From contig JACPGG010000014.1 of assembly GCA_016182545.1 (NCBI GenBank), positions 2,410 through 47,759 of the forward strand: 45,350 bases of DNA, given 5' to 3'. The stretch is from Ignavibacteriales bacterium (GTDB lineage: Bacteria > Bacteroidota > Ignavibacteria > UBA10030 > UBA8401). Positions 1 to 7,585 of this stretch are shown here, one piece after another. The stretch's first letter is position 1; every line of letters begins with the position of its first letter. A program made the translations under genes and the position numbers. The notes beneath the pieces were generated by a model that saw nothing but the letters and a program-made list of their open reading frames with translations, was not told where the DNA came from and made no database searches.

Positions 1-668
1 TCAGAGTATTTTTGCTCCAAGTTTAATTCACTATTATTGATTGCTTCTCTTATCTGATCATCAGTGATAGCCTTGATTCTATCAATAAATATTTGAACAT
101 CACGAAACGATGAAACAATCTCTGATAAATAGGGTTGATATTCACGGTGCAAAAAATTTATCGGGTCTATACTATTCCTGAGGAGCAATCTCTTCTCATC
201 CGTACACTGATTGAAGATAGCCCTATCATGGTCAATTGCTGTAAGTTGTCCGTTATGGACAATAATATTATTTCGATGCCTATCGTAATTCATCACCCAT
301 ACATCAAAACAAAATATTCCAATCAAATCCGGGAGATTTGTCACAAAAGTAGATAGCAGACCCGGTTGGTAATTTAATAATTTCTTAGCACTATCGCCGT
401 ATCGAGATAAGAAGAAAAGATCACCATTCTTTCTGTAAAGGAGATGATCAGGAGTTGGTATACCAATTAACTTAAGTAATTGAGATGAGATATATTCGTT
501 GGTTACAACAAAACCGTGAGATGGGATATTTGATTTACCAACATACCTATTCCCCGTTTCGTCGGAGAATAAATCGGCTTTACACGCACCATTTTGTGAG
601 GGATGAATATCGTTGAGTTTACCATCCCATTGCAATCGCTTTGGTCGGAATATATGAGTTTGATCCAT
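1..668 (-). CDS. HipA-like kinase, 3' end beyond window
   Basis: An open frame of 222 codons runs leftward from an ATG at 668 off the window edge. A purine-rich GGCGGGGA stands just upstream as ribosome binding site. The N-terminal half carries a glycine- and lysine-containing segment (RYVGKSN, residues 41-47) resembling a nucleotide-binding strand. The catalytic-loop-like motif NYDRHRNN is at residues 127-134 and a metal-binding-like DHD at 146-148; this order is known from HipA-type Ser/Thr kinases, most like the short HipA_2 form without the HipB-binding N-domain. No HipB-like antitoxin is adjacent. It is the last visible gene of the leftward operon that starts with the phage repressor, which suggests a prophage cargo gene expressed in the lysogen. 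Family assignment is fairly firm; a toxin or defence role is inference. Confidence 0.75.
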   Translation of the reverse strand, partial: MDQTHIFRPKRLQWDGKLNDIHPSQNGACKADLFSDETGNRYVGKSNIPSHGFVVTNEYISSQLLKLIGIPTPDHLLYRKNGDLFFLSRYGDSAKKLLNYQPGLLSTFVTNLPDLIGIFCFDVWVMNYDRHRNNIIVHNGQLTAIDHDRAIFNQCTDEKRLLLRNSIDPINFLHREYQPYLSEIVSSFRDVQIFIDRIKAITDDQIREAINNSELNLEQKYS

Positions 669-691
669 CAAAATCCCCCGCCCAGTTAATA

Positions 692-907
692 TTATTTACA
701 GATCCAATATTTCACACCACCGTGACTTGAGCATGCACCACTGCCGGTTGCCGAACTCGTTGTTCCATCATTACACATTGCTCCCGCTCTTCCATTTGGA
801 CAATCGCCGGAAGTTGAAGTAGATTGCGTTGGGGAATCCTCTTCTTTGCAGGTTGTTAGTGGAATGGTGAAAATAATTAATAGAAATATGAATAGTCTCT
901 TTTTCAT
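692..907 (-). CDS. Small lipoprotein, DUF3761-like
   Basis: The likely start is the ATG at 907, preceded by GGAGG; longer upstream starts would run into the neighbouring gene. The product has 71 residues. It begins with a positively charged signal peptide ending in a lipobox-like LTTC, so it is probably exported and lipid-anchored. The C-terminus holds a cysteine-rich segment ending in CSSHGGVKYWIC, which resembles the short DUF3761 domain of bacterial exported proteins. It lies one base downstream of the DUF5763-like gene and 23 bases before the HipA-like gene, so co-transcription is likely. The biochemical role is unknown. Confidence 0.65.
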   Translation of the reverse strand: MKKRLFIFLLIIFTIPLTTCKEEDSPTQSTSTSGDCPNGRAGAMCNDGTTSSATGSGACSSHGGVKYWICK

Positions 908-908
908 A

Positions 909-1265
909 TTATCCTCCATGTTGCCAACAATAACTGGAACCCGCTTTAGCTGTGCGTTTGCAACGGGCCCCTTTTTTTGTAGTCGCCGCACATTGAGTCG
1001 AGACTTGTTCTTTTTTGTTCGGTGAAGATTTAATTAAAGAATCACTTTTCGCAACCGGAGTTATCTTTTTACTCGATTCAGATTCATCATACATCCGTGC
1101 ATGTTGCCAACAATAGGATGAACCGGCTTGTGTGTTCCTTTTGCATTGAGTTCCCTTCTTTGTCGTTGCAGCACATTGACCGGCGAACACGTTTACTGAA
1201 GAGAATACAAAACAAACTAGAATGAAGAAAAATAATCGTGAGTAAATATGGTATTGATACATCAC
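909..1265 (-). CDS. Exported protein with two DUF5763-like Cys/His motifs
   Basis: The product has 118 residues with a signal peptide (hydrophobic stretch at about residues 10-28 ending VFA). The mature part contains two nearly identical copies of a Cys/His motif of the form QCAATTKKGxxCKR followed by AGSSYCWQH, at about residues 30-55 and 91-116, joined by a Lys/Ser-rich linker. This CxxxTKxGxxCxR...YCWQH pattern is the DUF5763 type and probably binds one metal ion per copy. Other members occur in phage and mobile genes, but their function is unknown. The gene sits inside the repressor operon. Confidence 0.7.
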   Translation of the reverse strand: MMYQYHIYSRLFFFILVCFVFSSVNVFAGQCAATTKKGTQCKRNTQAGSSYCWQHARMYDESESSKKITPVAKSDSLIKSSPNKKEQVSTQCAATTKKGARCKRTAKAGSSYCWQHGG

Positions 1266-1278
1266 AATCCCCCTTGGT

Positions 1279-1854
1279 TTAGAAATTATAACTCAGCGAC
1301 AACGTATTTGTCGTTGCTTTTATTTCTACTTTCTCAAATGCGATAATTGTAGTTGCTACTCCCGTGGCAAGAAACACAACACCAAGAAGAGTCTTCCTCA
1401 ACTTTTGACTTTCCAATTTATCTGTCGGGATCGATAACTGTTTGAATCCGTCAATAGATTGTTGTAGATCAGATGCTTGCGAAAAATAATCCCAACTTAG
1501 ACCGAGCGCAATTGCAGAGACGAAGAGGAAATTTATTTTTGGATACTCAGACTTTACAAAGTTTTTGAGAGGTTGACGTTTTGGTAGGAATGGTTTTGCA
1601 TTGGGTTCTAATCCGGGATTCTCTTTATACATAATGATCCTTGATTCATATGCAGGATCTATCGGCATAAAATCTATTCGGTCGACAGCTCCAATAACGA
1701 CCGTCCGGATAACTCCCTCAACAGTTTTGAATCTGATGTGAGTTTCTATTGTATCGACGACCTGCACATTCCGGTACACGTGGCCCTGCCTGTAATAAAT
1801 ATCGTCCGCTAAAAGCGATAACGTCACAATGAACGACACAAATAATATTTTCAT
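1279..1854 (-). CDS. Putative exported or membrane protein, unknown
   Basis: The product has 191 residues. It begins with a short hydrophobic leader, followed by a beta-rich segment. Two hydrophobic stretches follow (around residues 107-125 and 156-172), so the protein is likely anchored in the inner membrane or is a small envelope protein. I do not recognise the family. Its start codon overlaps the stop of the upstream lipoprotein gene (ATGA, 1851-1854), which implies translational coupling. It is part of the leftward repressor operon and is visibly AT-richer than the packaging genes. Confidence 0.6.
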   Translation of the reverse strand: MKILFVSFIVTLSLLADDIYYRQGHVYRNVQVVDTIETHIRFKTVEGVIRTVVIGAVDRIDFMPIDPAYESRIIMYKENPGLEPNAKPFLPKRQPLKNFVKSEYPKINFLFVSAIALGLSWDYFSQASDLQQSIDGFKQLSIPTDKLESQKLRKTLLGVVFLATGVATTIIAFEKVEIKATTNTLSLSYNF

Positions 1855-2372
1855 TTCTTCACGGTCATTTTCTTTTGCATCTCATTTACTTCGTTGACGA
1901 ACGGCGAGAATTTTGATACCACTGGTGCACTACTTCCGATTCCAAAAGTTGAGACTGAATACTCATTGATTCTATTAACTTTCATTATTACCGTTTTAGC
2001 GTTAGCCAATTTTAAGAAATTTGTCCACGATGTTGCAAAACGTCGTGTGGAAATATGTTCACCGTAGTCAGTGATCTCGCTTGCTACCTTTATGTTGTCG
2101 ATTACGTTGCCGTCAACTTTGAACTCAACTGACGATATATTATGAATTCCACTTACCCCAACAGTAATGAATGCGTTGTAGCGCCATTTCGTCGACCATT
2201 CAAAACCAAGATGGTGCCATCCTTCACTTGAACCACTCGCTGCACTTACTGGCGGTTGATAAATAATTGTCGAGCCATCAAACTCATCTTTTTCTATTCT
2301 AAGAGATGGTGTAAGTGCATCGTTCATTGCTGCACAACCGACCAATCCAAGTATCAAAAAATATTTTTTCAT
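1851..2372 (-). CDS. Putative lipoprotein, unknown
   Basis: The product has 173 residues. The N-terminus (MKKYFLILGLVGC) is a short signal peptide with a lipobox, so the mature protein should start at Cys13. The rest is mixed with no motif I recognise. The start overlaps the repressor stop codon (2369-2372, ATGA), so it is almost certainly translated with the repressor in the lysogen. Together with the next genes this suggests a cell-envelope function such as superinfection exclusion, but nothing in the sequence proves that. Confidence 0.6.
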   Translation of the reverse strand: MKKYFLILGLVGCAAMNDALTPSLRIEKDEFDGSTIIYQPPVSAASGSSEGWHHLGFEWSTKWRYNAFITVGVSGIHNISSVEFKVDGNVIDNIKVASEITDYGEHISTRRFATSWTNFLKLANAKTVIMKVNRINEYSVSTFGIGSSAPVVSKFSPFVNEVNEMQKKMTVKK

Positions 2373-2758
2373 TTCCCGGTTTTCTTTCTTGTTCTATACT
2401 CTCCCATCTTCTCTGCTACCTTCAGCATCGGTTGTATAGTCGTTTGCAATTTATCCAATGAATCGATACCAACCGAACGAAGATAGCCCATTATTTTTCG
2501 CTCTTCAATTTCCGCTTCAATCTCTTTCCGCTGCCGCTCAGCATCGGGATACCGGCCTGTGAGTATATAGATCCAGCTTCCTCCGATCTCCTCGAGCCGC
2601 TTCCGGTATTTCGGACCGAACGGACGCTTGCGATTCAGGATTGCACTGAGATTCGTTTCCGGCATTCTGAGCGCATCGGCTCCATCTTTCCGGGTTTGAA
2701 AGTGCTTATCGATCCATTCCATAAGGCGTTTCGTCGACTGTTCGTCTAATAATTCCAT
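2369..2758 (-). CDS. Phage repressor-like HTH protein
   Basis: The product has 129 residues. Residues about 5-60 contain a helix-turn-helix-like segment (KDGADALRMPETNLSAILNR), typical of small phage repressors and DUF-type XRE relatives. The C-terminal half is helical and charged and may serve for oligomerisation. The gene is divergent from the Ner-like gene across 100 bp holding palindromic candidate operators. This is the position of the c repressor in Mu-like phages. It heads a leftward operon with at least four more genes. No protease or peptidase domain is visible, so induction would not follow the LexA-cleavage route. Confidence 0.75.
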   Translation of the reverse strand: MELLDEQSTKRLMEWIDKHFQTRKDGADALRMPETNLSAILNRKRPFGPKYRKRLEEIGGSWIYILTGRYPDAERQRKEIEAEIEERKIMGYLRSVGIDSLDKLQTTIQPMLKVAEKMGEYRTRKKTGK

Positions 2759-2770
2759 TGAGCAAAATAC

Positions 2771-2851
2771 GCTAAGATTTTACTTGACAACATTATCAAA
2801 AAATGCTAAGTTTGGGAAGACTAAAATCTTTTAGTCCTAAAATTATTTAGG
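2771..2851. promoter_or_regulatory. Candidate operator cluster between repressor and Ner-like genes
   Basis: The intergenic region contains repeated CTAAR-type half sites. GACTAAAATCTTTTAGTC (2819-2836) is a perfect palindrome with 8-base arms, and CCTAAA/TTTAGG (2836-2841 and 2846-2851) is an adjoining one with a four-base centre. Single half sites GCTAAG occur at 2771 and 2805. The palindromes sit just downstream of the rightward promoter, where binding would block early transcription. Assignment to the repressor or to the Ner-like protein is inference. Confidence 0.55.
2784..2814 (+). promoter_or_regulatory. Early promoter, Bacteroidota-like
   Basis: TTGACA (2784-2789) is followed after 17 bases by TAAGTTTG (2807-2814). 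The second box fits both a weak -10 element and, better, the TAnnTTTG -7 element of Bacteroidota. It faces the Ner-like gene and is overlapped on its downstream side by the palindromic operators. This is the expected place for the early lytic promoter of a Mu-like element. Confidence 0.6.
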
Positions 2852-2858
2852 TCAAAAT

Positions 2859-3065
2859 ATGAATCAAAAGACTGACAAACAAGCACCCGACCACAACGCG
2901 ATATTCGTTGAGTTGCGGGCGCGTGGCATCAAGCTGAACGCTCTTGCGAAGCGCCTTCGTAGATCACCTGCAGCCGTGACGTTCGCGCTGCGTGGTGAGA
3001 GCAAGACATTGCTTCAGCGAATAGACAACTACCTGAAGCAAACGGCAAAAAAACGAGCGGCATAG
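2859..3065 (+). CDS. Ner-like small HTH regulator
   Basis: The product has 68 residues and is very basic. Residues about 25-50 (GIKLNALAKRLRRSPAAVTF) form a helix-turn-helix resembling Ner/Cro-type regulators. It is the first gene of the rightward early operon, directly downstream of the candidate operators, which is where Mu encodes Ner, the negative regulator of early transcription and repressor synthesis. The position supports the call more strongly than the sequence does. Confidence 0.65.
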   Translation: MNQKTDKQAPDHNAIFVELRARGIKLNALAKRLRRSPAAVTFALRGESKTLLQRIDNYLKQTAKKRAA

Positions 3066-3070
3066 CGGTA

Positions 3071-3102
3071 TCCCAACCCCCCTCTAAAAGGGCGAGTTGG
3101 GG
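3071..3102. repeat. REP-like palindromic repeat
   Basis: An imperfect palindrome lies between the Ner-like gene and the next gene: CCCAAC (3072-3077) pairs with GTTGGG (3096-3101) and CCCT (3080-3083) with AGGG (3089-3092). It is of the same C-rich/G-rich style as the repeats at 7535, 11069 and 13723 in this element. It could also act as a weak terminator or processing hairpin. Confidence 0.5.
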
Positions 3103-3135
3103 AATTCCAAACCACCTAGAAGGCACGAAACGACT

Positions 3136-3489
3136 ATGGAACGACCCGTAACACCTCTCCTGATAAAAATGCAGGATTCCGGCTTTTCACTGAAGATGCT
3201 TGCCGACGAAATAAATGCACATTTTCCGCTCGGCATTACCAAGCCCGATGTTTCAAATTTTGTCAATCTCAAGTTCAAATCCATCTCCCGAAAAAAAAGA
3301 AATCTCATCCGCTTATTCTTTATCGCTCATCGCTGGCTGCCGATACCAAAGCCTAAAAATATTCCAGTCTGTAAGAATTGCGGTGTACACTTTCCGACCG
3401 GACGGGCAAAAAATAAATTGACCGTTCGCAAGATACAAACGCTCATAACGCGCAACAATCATAAACGCACTACAAAAGTTTCTCAATGA
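3136..3489 (+). CDS. Putative phage regulatory protein with CxxC motif
   Basis: From the ATG at 3136 the product has 117 residues; a TTG at 3097 would extend it through the REP-like repeat and is less likely. The N-terminal half (MQDSGFSLKMLADEINAHF, then TKPDVSNFVN) looks like a helix-turn-helix. A basic stretch follows, then a single CxxC near the middle (VCKNCGVHF). It is probably a DNA-binding early regulator. It overlaps the next gene by four bases. Confidence 0.5.
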   Translation: MERPVTPLLIKMQDSGFSLKMLADEINAHFPLGITKPDVSNFVNLKFKSISRKKRNLIRLFFIAHRWLPIPKPKNIPVCKNCGVHFPTGRAKNKLTVRKIQTLITRNNHKRTTKVSQ

Positions 3490-3812
3490 AAGTAACGCTC
3501 GAAAAATTGCTCTACACGATGATCAAAGGCTGGGAAAACGAGCAGCGTTTTGTCCGTGACGATCTCTCGTTCGATGCGTATGAATTCCTTTCGGATAAAC
3601 TCGGACACAAGAATTCTTCCACGCTTCGCAAAATGAGCGGACCTCAATCATCCCGCTGCGGCGCGAAACTCGGATTCAACGATGCTATGATCCTGATGGA
3701 TGAGATGAATGACTACCGGCTGCTCGAGTACATGAAAGAAGAACTGAAGCGCAGAAAAAAAGAGAACGAACAATTGAATTTTATATTTTCAAAACCACAC
3801 ACGGAGTTATGA
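3486..3812 (+). CDS. Putative early phage protein, possibly CII-like
   Basis: The product has 108 mostly alpha-helical residues. The segment with DDLSFDAYEFLSDKLG and the following Lys/Arg-rich C-terminus recall small phage activator or CII-like proteins that modulate transposition genes, but I see no decisive motif. ATGA overlaps with both neighbours (3486-3489 and 3809-3812) couple it to the transposase gene. Confidence 0.45.
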   Translation: MKVTLEKLLYTMIKGWENEQRFVRDDLSFDAYEFLSDKLGHKNSSTLRKMSGPQSSRCGAKLGFNDAMILMDEMNDYRLLEYMKEELKRRKKENEQLNFIFSKPHTEL

Positions 3813-5653
3813 ATCATACAACTCATATAGAAATCCCATCAGTGCCAGTAGGTCGAATCACAAAAGACGTGATCTCGAAAACCGATCTGATGCTGAAACT
3901 CATCGCTGTTACCACCAACATACGAGAAGCGGAAGAACAAACGGCAACGCTGCTCGGCATTACGTCTGCAACGATCCGAATGCAGAAAAAAGAAATCCGC
4001 ACGATCTTCAATATTCCAGACAGAACATCCATTGCTCACCTCGCAACGCATCCACAGATCCGTCAGGCTATCGAATTCATTCTCACCAGGAAAGAACGGA
4101 CCGACAGATTACAATTGCGCGGTGCAAAGAAACTGGATGTGATTATGCCGAGCGGTGAACTGGTCTCCGTAGAAAGTTTTTTGAAATCGCTCTATCCGAA
4201 TGAGAATGTGAATGCGATCAGCTGCTATCGCGCTCTTGTTGCACGCTGCAGAAATAAAAAAGTGGTGAAGGAAGATGGCAGCGAAGCAACGCTCGCAGAT
4301 CTTCCTGCGGATGTATCGGTCGTGAGGTTCCTGCGGCAATGGAAAAGAGAATTCATCGCGGTGCGTCGTGCGCAGTCACGGCAAAAGGATTGGGAGAAAA
4401 CGATGCAGCCGTACGTAACGCGGGATGTTACGCAGTATTCTCCCGGGGAGTTGTGGATCGGCGATCATACGGAACTTGATTTTATGGTTTTGAACGAACA
4501 GGGGAAAGCAGATCGACGATGGATCACAGCGTTCATCGATATTCGGTCCGGACTCCTCGTCGGTTATCATCTTTCATGGCAGCCAAACTCTACGACGATC
4601 GCACTCGCATTCCGCAACGGCGTGCTTGGATCGCAATTGAAAGCATTCACTGCAGAGAATCAATACAAAGATGTTCAGATCGTTTCGCTCCCGGATACAG
4701 TGATGATTGATAACGGAAAAGATTATCGCAGCAAATACATGCAGCGATTGCTCGGCAGGATCGATTTCGACGATACAGCACGCCTTTCCATTCAACGCAT
4801 TACAAAACTGCATTACACAACGCCGTATCACGGACAATCAAAAGCGCAAATGGAACGCTGGTTCGGATCATTTCAAACGATGCTGAAACATCTTCCCGGA
4901 TACAAAGGAAACGTGTACGGCAATAAACCGGATTCGTTGAAAGAAGAATTGAAGCAGGGACAGATCCTTTCGGTCGACCAGTTCGATGCAATGATCGCCC
5001 TTGCCGTGAACGTGATCAACAATCGCGTGAAGAAAACATTGAACGGCGAATCACCGCTGCAGCATTACCTCACGCATCAGAAGGTTCAACGCGGCATCGA
5101 TCTTCGCGTGCTGGACTTCCTGATGATGAAATCGGAAAACAAAGTCGTGCAGCGATGCCAGGTGCGGTTGAAGAACGCGGAATATTATTCCGATCAGCTG
5201 ATGGCGTTCAACGGCAAACGCGCCGATGTCTATTACGATCCGACAGATCTCGGATTCGTATCGGTGTACGTTGACGGAGAATTTGCTGCGGTCGCTTGCA
5301 ACAAAGAAATGATCGGCAAAGATGCGCGCGGTTTCCAAACGATACTCGCCGACCGTACACGCAGCGAGAAACAGATGCGCGAACAGATCGCCGGATTCCG
5401 CAACGGACTCTCGAAAACAGATGCAAAGATGATGCTGCTGCACGGCGAATTGATGAACACGCAGCCGGTTGATGCTGCGCTGCTGCAGAAAGAAGCTCCT
5501 GTGATGATCATTCGAACCGGCTTTGAAGAGCGTGCGAATGAGACTCAAACGCATCTTGACCAGGAAAAAGTAAGGGTAGAAGTGGAACAACGTTCACGAC
5601 GGAAAAAGAATTCGATGCCGTTGACGATGGATCAGGTTTCTAAAATCAGATAA
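3809..5653 (+). CDS. Mu-type DDE transposase (MuA-like)
   Basis: The product has 614 residues, a little shorter than Mu A. The N-terminal ~200 residues contain HTH-like DNA-binding segments, then an rve-type catalytic core. The three acidic residues fit D219 (in IGDHTELD), D301 (in MIDNGKDYRS) and E349 (in AQMERWFGSF). A beta-barrel-like segment and a basic, Gln-rich tail follow, the latter being where Mu A contacts Mu B. It would pair the two element ends and join them to target DNA. The end-binding sites proposed here are at 20507-20639. The downstream gene encodes the MuB-like partner 22 bases away. Confidence 0.93.
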   Translation: MNHTTHIEIPSVPVGRITKDVISKTDLMLKLIAVTTNIREAEEQTATLLGITSATIRMQKKEIRTIFNIPDRTSIAHLATHPQIRQAIEFILTRKERTDRLQLRGAKKLDVIMPSGELVSVESFLKSLYPNENVNAISCYRALVARCRNKKVVKEDGSEATLADLPADVSVVRFLRQWKREFIAVRRAQSRQKDWEKTMQPYVTRDVTQYSPGELWIGDHTELDFMVLNEQGKADRRWITAFIDIRSGLLVGYHLSWQPNSTTIALAFRNGVLGSQLKAFTAENQYKDVQIVSLPDTVMIDNGKDYRSKYMQRLLGRIDFDDTARLSIQRITKLHYTTPYHGQSKAQMERWFGSFQTMLKHLPGYKGNVYGNKPDSLKEELKQGQILSVDQFDAMIALAVNVINNRVKKTLNGESPLQHYLTHQKVQRGIDLRVLDFLMMKSENKVVQRCQVRLKNAEYYSDQLMAFNGKRADVYYDPTDLGFVSVYVDGEFAAVACNKEMIGKDARGFQTILADRTRSEKQMREQIAGFRNGLSKTDAKMMLLHGELMNTQPVDAALLQKEAPVMIIRTGFEERANETQTHLDQEKVRVEVEQRSRRKKNSMPLTMDQVSKIR

Positions 5654-5675
5654 CTATTAAGCGGGGAACAATACT

Positions 5676-6629
5676 ATGGCGCCAAATGCAGCAACACGGA
5701 TGGAGTTGATCGAACAATCGAAGATCTCTTCCGGCAATTCCGACGAGGTCCGTAAACGATTGAATCAACTCCTGACTGAAGGAGAAATATCTCAGCGAGA
5801 TATTTCAAAGTTCACACGGTACTCTACATCGGTAATATCGCAAGCGTTGTCGGACAGTTATGAAGGCGATGTTGAGAAGATCGAAGATGCGCTCGCACGT
5901 TTCTATCGGAACTGGCTCGCAAAGAACGCCGTCGTTGAAACGGGCGTTGTGAAAGAGATCCATGCAACGATGATGCTCGCCTGGAAGCGGAAAGAAATGG
6001 CACGCATCACCGGGTTGTTCGGAAGGGGGAAATCGAAAGCGCTCTCGCGATTCGTTGCGCTCAATTCCGATTTTGCTCTCTACCTGGAACTCACATCGAC
6101 AACATCCGCAGCATCGCTGCTGCACCGGCTCGCCGATGCGCTGAACATTTCTTCGAAGATGTCCGGATCGACGGATGATAAGTTATACACTATCATCCGC
6201 GAATTGCAGCGGTACCCGAAACTGCTCGTGATCGACGAGGCGGACAATCTGAAACCTCGCACGCTCGCAATCCTGAAAGACATTCACGGTGACGAATCTG
6301 CGGAACGCTGCGCAATCGTTCTCGCCGGCACAGACCGGTTGAAAAAACTTTTACTCGATCCGACGCTCGGCTACTTGCGGAGACGCATACGCATCACACG
6401 CGAGATCGGAGAGATCACACAGCAAGAAGCGAAGAAGATCGTCGATATGTGGACGCATAATCTCGACGGACAGGATCTGAAAGAGATGTGGGATTGGTCG
6501 GTGCGGAAATTCGGCGTCGCGTCGCTCGTTGCACTGATGACGCGGTCATACGATGTGATGCAAATGAGCAACAAGAAAAAGATCGACAGCGATTGCGTTG
6601 AAATGGCTTACTCTTATTTAGTGGACTGA
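5676..6629 (+). CDS. MuB-like AAA+ ATPase, target selection
   Basis: The product has 317 residues. An N-terminal helix-turn-helix (about residues 25-75, with ISQRDISKFTRYSTSVISQA) precedes an AAA+ core with Walker A GLFGRGKS (113-120) and Walker B LLVIDEAD (183-190). This domain order is that of Mu B and related ExeA-like ATPases. Mu B polymerises on target DNA, stimulates the transposase and gives target immunity. The position right behind the transposase is as in Mu. Confidence 0.9.
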   Translation: MAPNAATRMELIEQSKISSGNSDEVRKRLNQLLTEGEISQRDISKFTRYSTSVISQALSDSYEGDVEKIEDALARFYRNWLAKNAVVETGVVKEIHATMMLAWKRKEMARITGLFGRGKSKALSRFVALNSDFALYLELTSTTSAASLLHRLADALNISSKMSGSTDDKLYTIIRELQRYPKLLVIDEADNLKPRTLAILKDIHGDESAERCAIVLAGTDRLKKLLLDPTLGYLRRRIRITREIGEITQQEAKKIVDMWTHNLDGQDLKEMWDWSVRKFGVASLVALMTRSYDVMQMSNKKKIDSDCVEMAYSYLVD

Positions 6630-6631
6630 TT

Positions 6632-6844
6632 ATGACCGAACAACAATGGCGTGCGCAAGCTGCGAGATACGATGTGCGATTTGACGGCATTCAAAAATTC
6701 CGCGAAGGGAATCCGCTGCCGATGTTCACGCACAGGTTCTACGGAACATTCGTTGTGACGGAAGAGGACAAGACACTGGCGCGTGCAATACTGCGGAAGA
6801 AGGAACAATATGAATCCGTTGATAAAATGCTGGAGGCAAAATGA
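6632..6844 (+). CDS. Small early phage protein, unknown
   Basis: The product has 70 residues, is charged, and has no recognisable domain. It starts two bases after the MuB-like stop and ends in an ATGA overlap with the next small gene. Tight coupling supports a real gene. Its role is unknown; it lies in the semi-essential early region, where Mu carries many small accessory genes. Confidence 0.55.
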   Translation: MTEQQWRAQAARYDVRFDGIQKFREGNPLPMFTHRFYGTFVVTEEDKTLARAILRKKEQYESVDKMLEAK

Positions 6845-7008
6845 AAATCAGGATCAGTCATTCTGCCAGAATGGATTACTGGTATCTCGACCGCCGGAGA
6901 TCGTTTGTTGTAACATCGAAAGATCGATGGAATTATTACGTCCGGTCCAACGGCATCGATAACATGTACAAGATTTCAAAAAATGATTGTGAGATCGTAA
7001 AGGGATGA
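6841..7008 (+). CDS. Very small early phage protein, unknown
   Basis: A 55-codon frame begins at the ATG at 6841 and ends at 7008, with ATGA overlaps at both ends (6841-6844 and 7005-7008). The predicted product is basic and rich in Arg, Tyr and Trp (for example DYWYLDRRRSF), with beta-strand character. The double overlap with real neighbours is the main support. No function can be assigned. Confidence 0.6.
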   Translation: MKIRISHSARMDYWYLDRRRSFVVTSKDRWNYYVRSNGIDNMYKISKNDCEIVKG

Positions 7009-7583
7009 TCCGCTCCCAAATAAATAAAGAAATCGGCTTCCTGGCACACGGCAAACTGAAACTAGCCGACGACGTTTACCGCACAATCGTACGGAGCATC
7101 GCTCCGGAGAGCGGCGGGTTCGTTCGGAACATTAAGGATGACGAGACGGCGAACCTTGTGTTGTTGCACCTTCGCAATCTCGCCGATAAGAAAAAGAATC
7201 CGTCCACGCGCGAACAGAAGAAGAACGACGCGCAGGAACGGTTCATCGCTCGCCTGATGGATCATTTGAAATGGAAATGGAGCGACACGTCATCCTTCAT
7301 GCTGAAGATCGTGAAGAAGTCGCACACATCGAAGTGCGACACGACAGAACTATCGAAAGTGATCCGCGGGATGATCTCTATAATTGACAAGGACATCGAT
7401 GCCGGGAAGATCCGGATGAGCGATGCGGAACTGAAAGAGTATAGATACAAGACACATTTTCACCGGAAACAGAAATCAGAAATCAGTAGTCAGAAGTCAG
7501 ATGTCAATTCACAAACTAAATCGCCCGTCACTTCCCCTCTCCCTTTGGGAGAGGGACAGGGTGAGGGCATTGAAAGGAGTTAA
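7005..7583 (+). CDS. GemA/Gp16-family early regulator
   Basis: The product has 192 residues. The N-terminus (KEIGFLAHGKLKLADDVYRTI) and the central pattern with LMDHLKWKWS resemble the GemA/Gp16 (DUF1018) family of Mu-like phages, in which GemA modulates host gene expression and DNA relaxation. The last ~35 residues are unusual: they are Ser/Gln-rich and include SPLPLGEGQGEG, the translation of a palindromic dispersed repeat at 7535-7555. The natural C-terminus therefore probably ended near residue 150-160 before the repeat insertion. Confidence 0.75.
   Translation: MIRSQINKEIGFLAHGKLKLADDVYRTIVRSIAPESGGFVRNIKDDETANLVLLHLRNLADKKKNPSTREQKKNDAQERFIARLMDHLKWKWSDTSSFMLKIVKKSHTSKCDTTELSKVIRGMISIIDKDIDAGKIRMSDAELKEYRYKTHFHRKQKSEISSQKSDVNSQTKSPVTSPLPLGEGQGEGIERS
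7535..7555. repeat. REP-like repeat inside gemA-like gene
   Basis: CCCTCTCCC (7535-7543) and GGGAGAGGG (7547-7555) form a perfect nine-base-arm palindrome with loop TTT, followed by ACAGGGTGAGGG. This is the familiar form of a dispersed bacterial repeat that translates as SPLPLGEGQGEG. Here it is read through in frame as the C-terminus of the GemA-like protein. Confidence 0.75.
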
Positions 7584-7585
7584 CC

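Noticed and set aside
135-356. Rightward open frame of 73 codons
   Set aside because: It lies wholly opposite the HipA-like kinase gene, whose kinase motifs are clear; no ribosome binding site or family resemblance.
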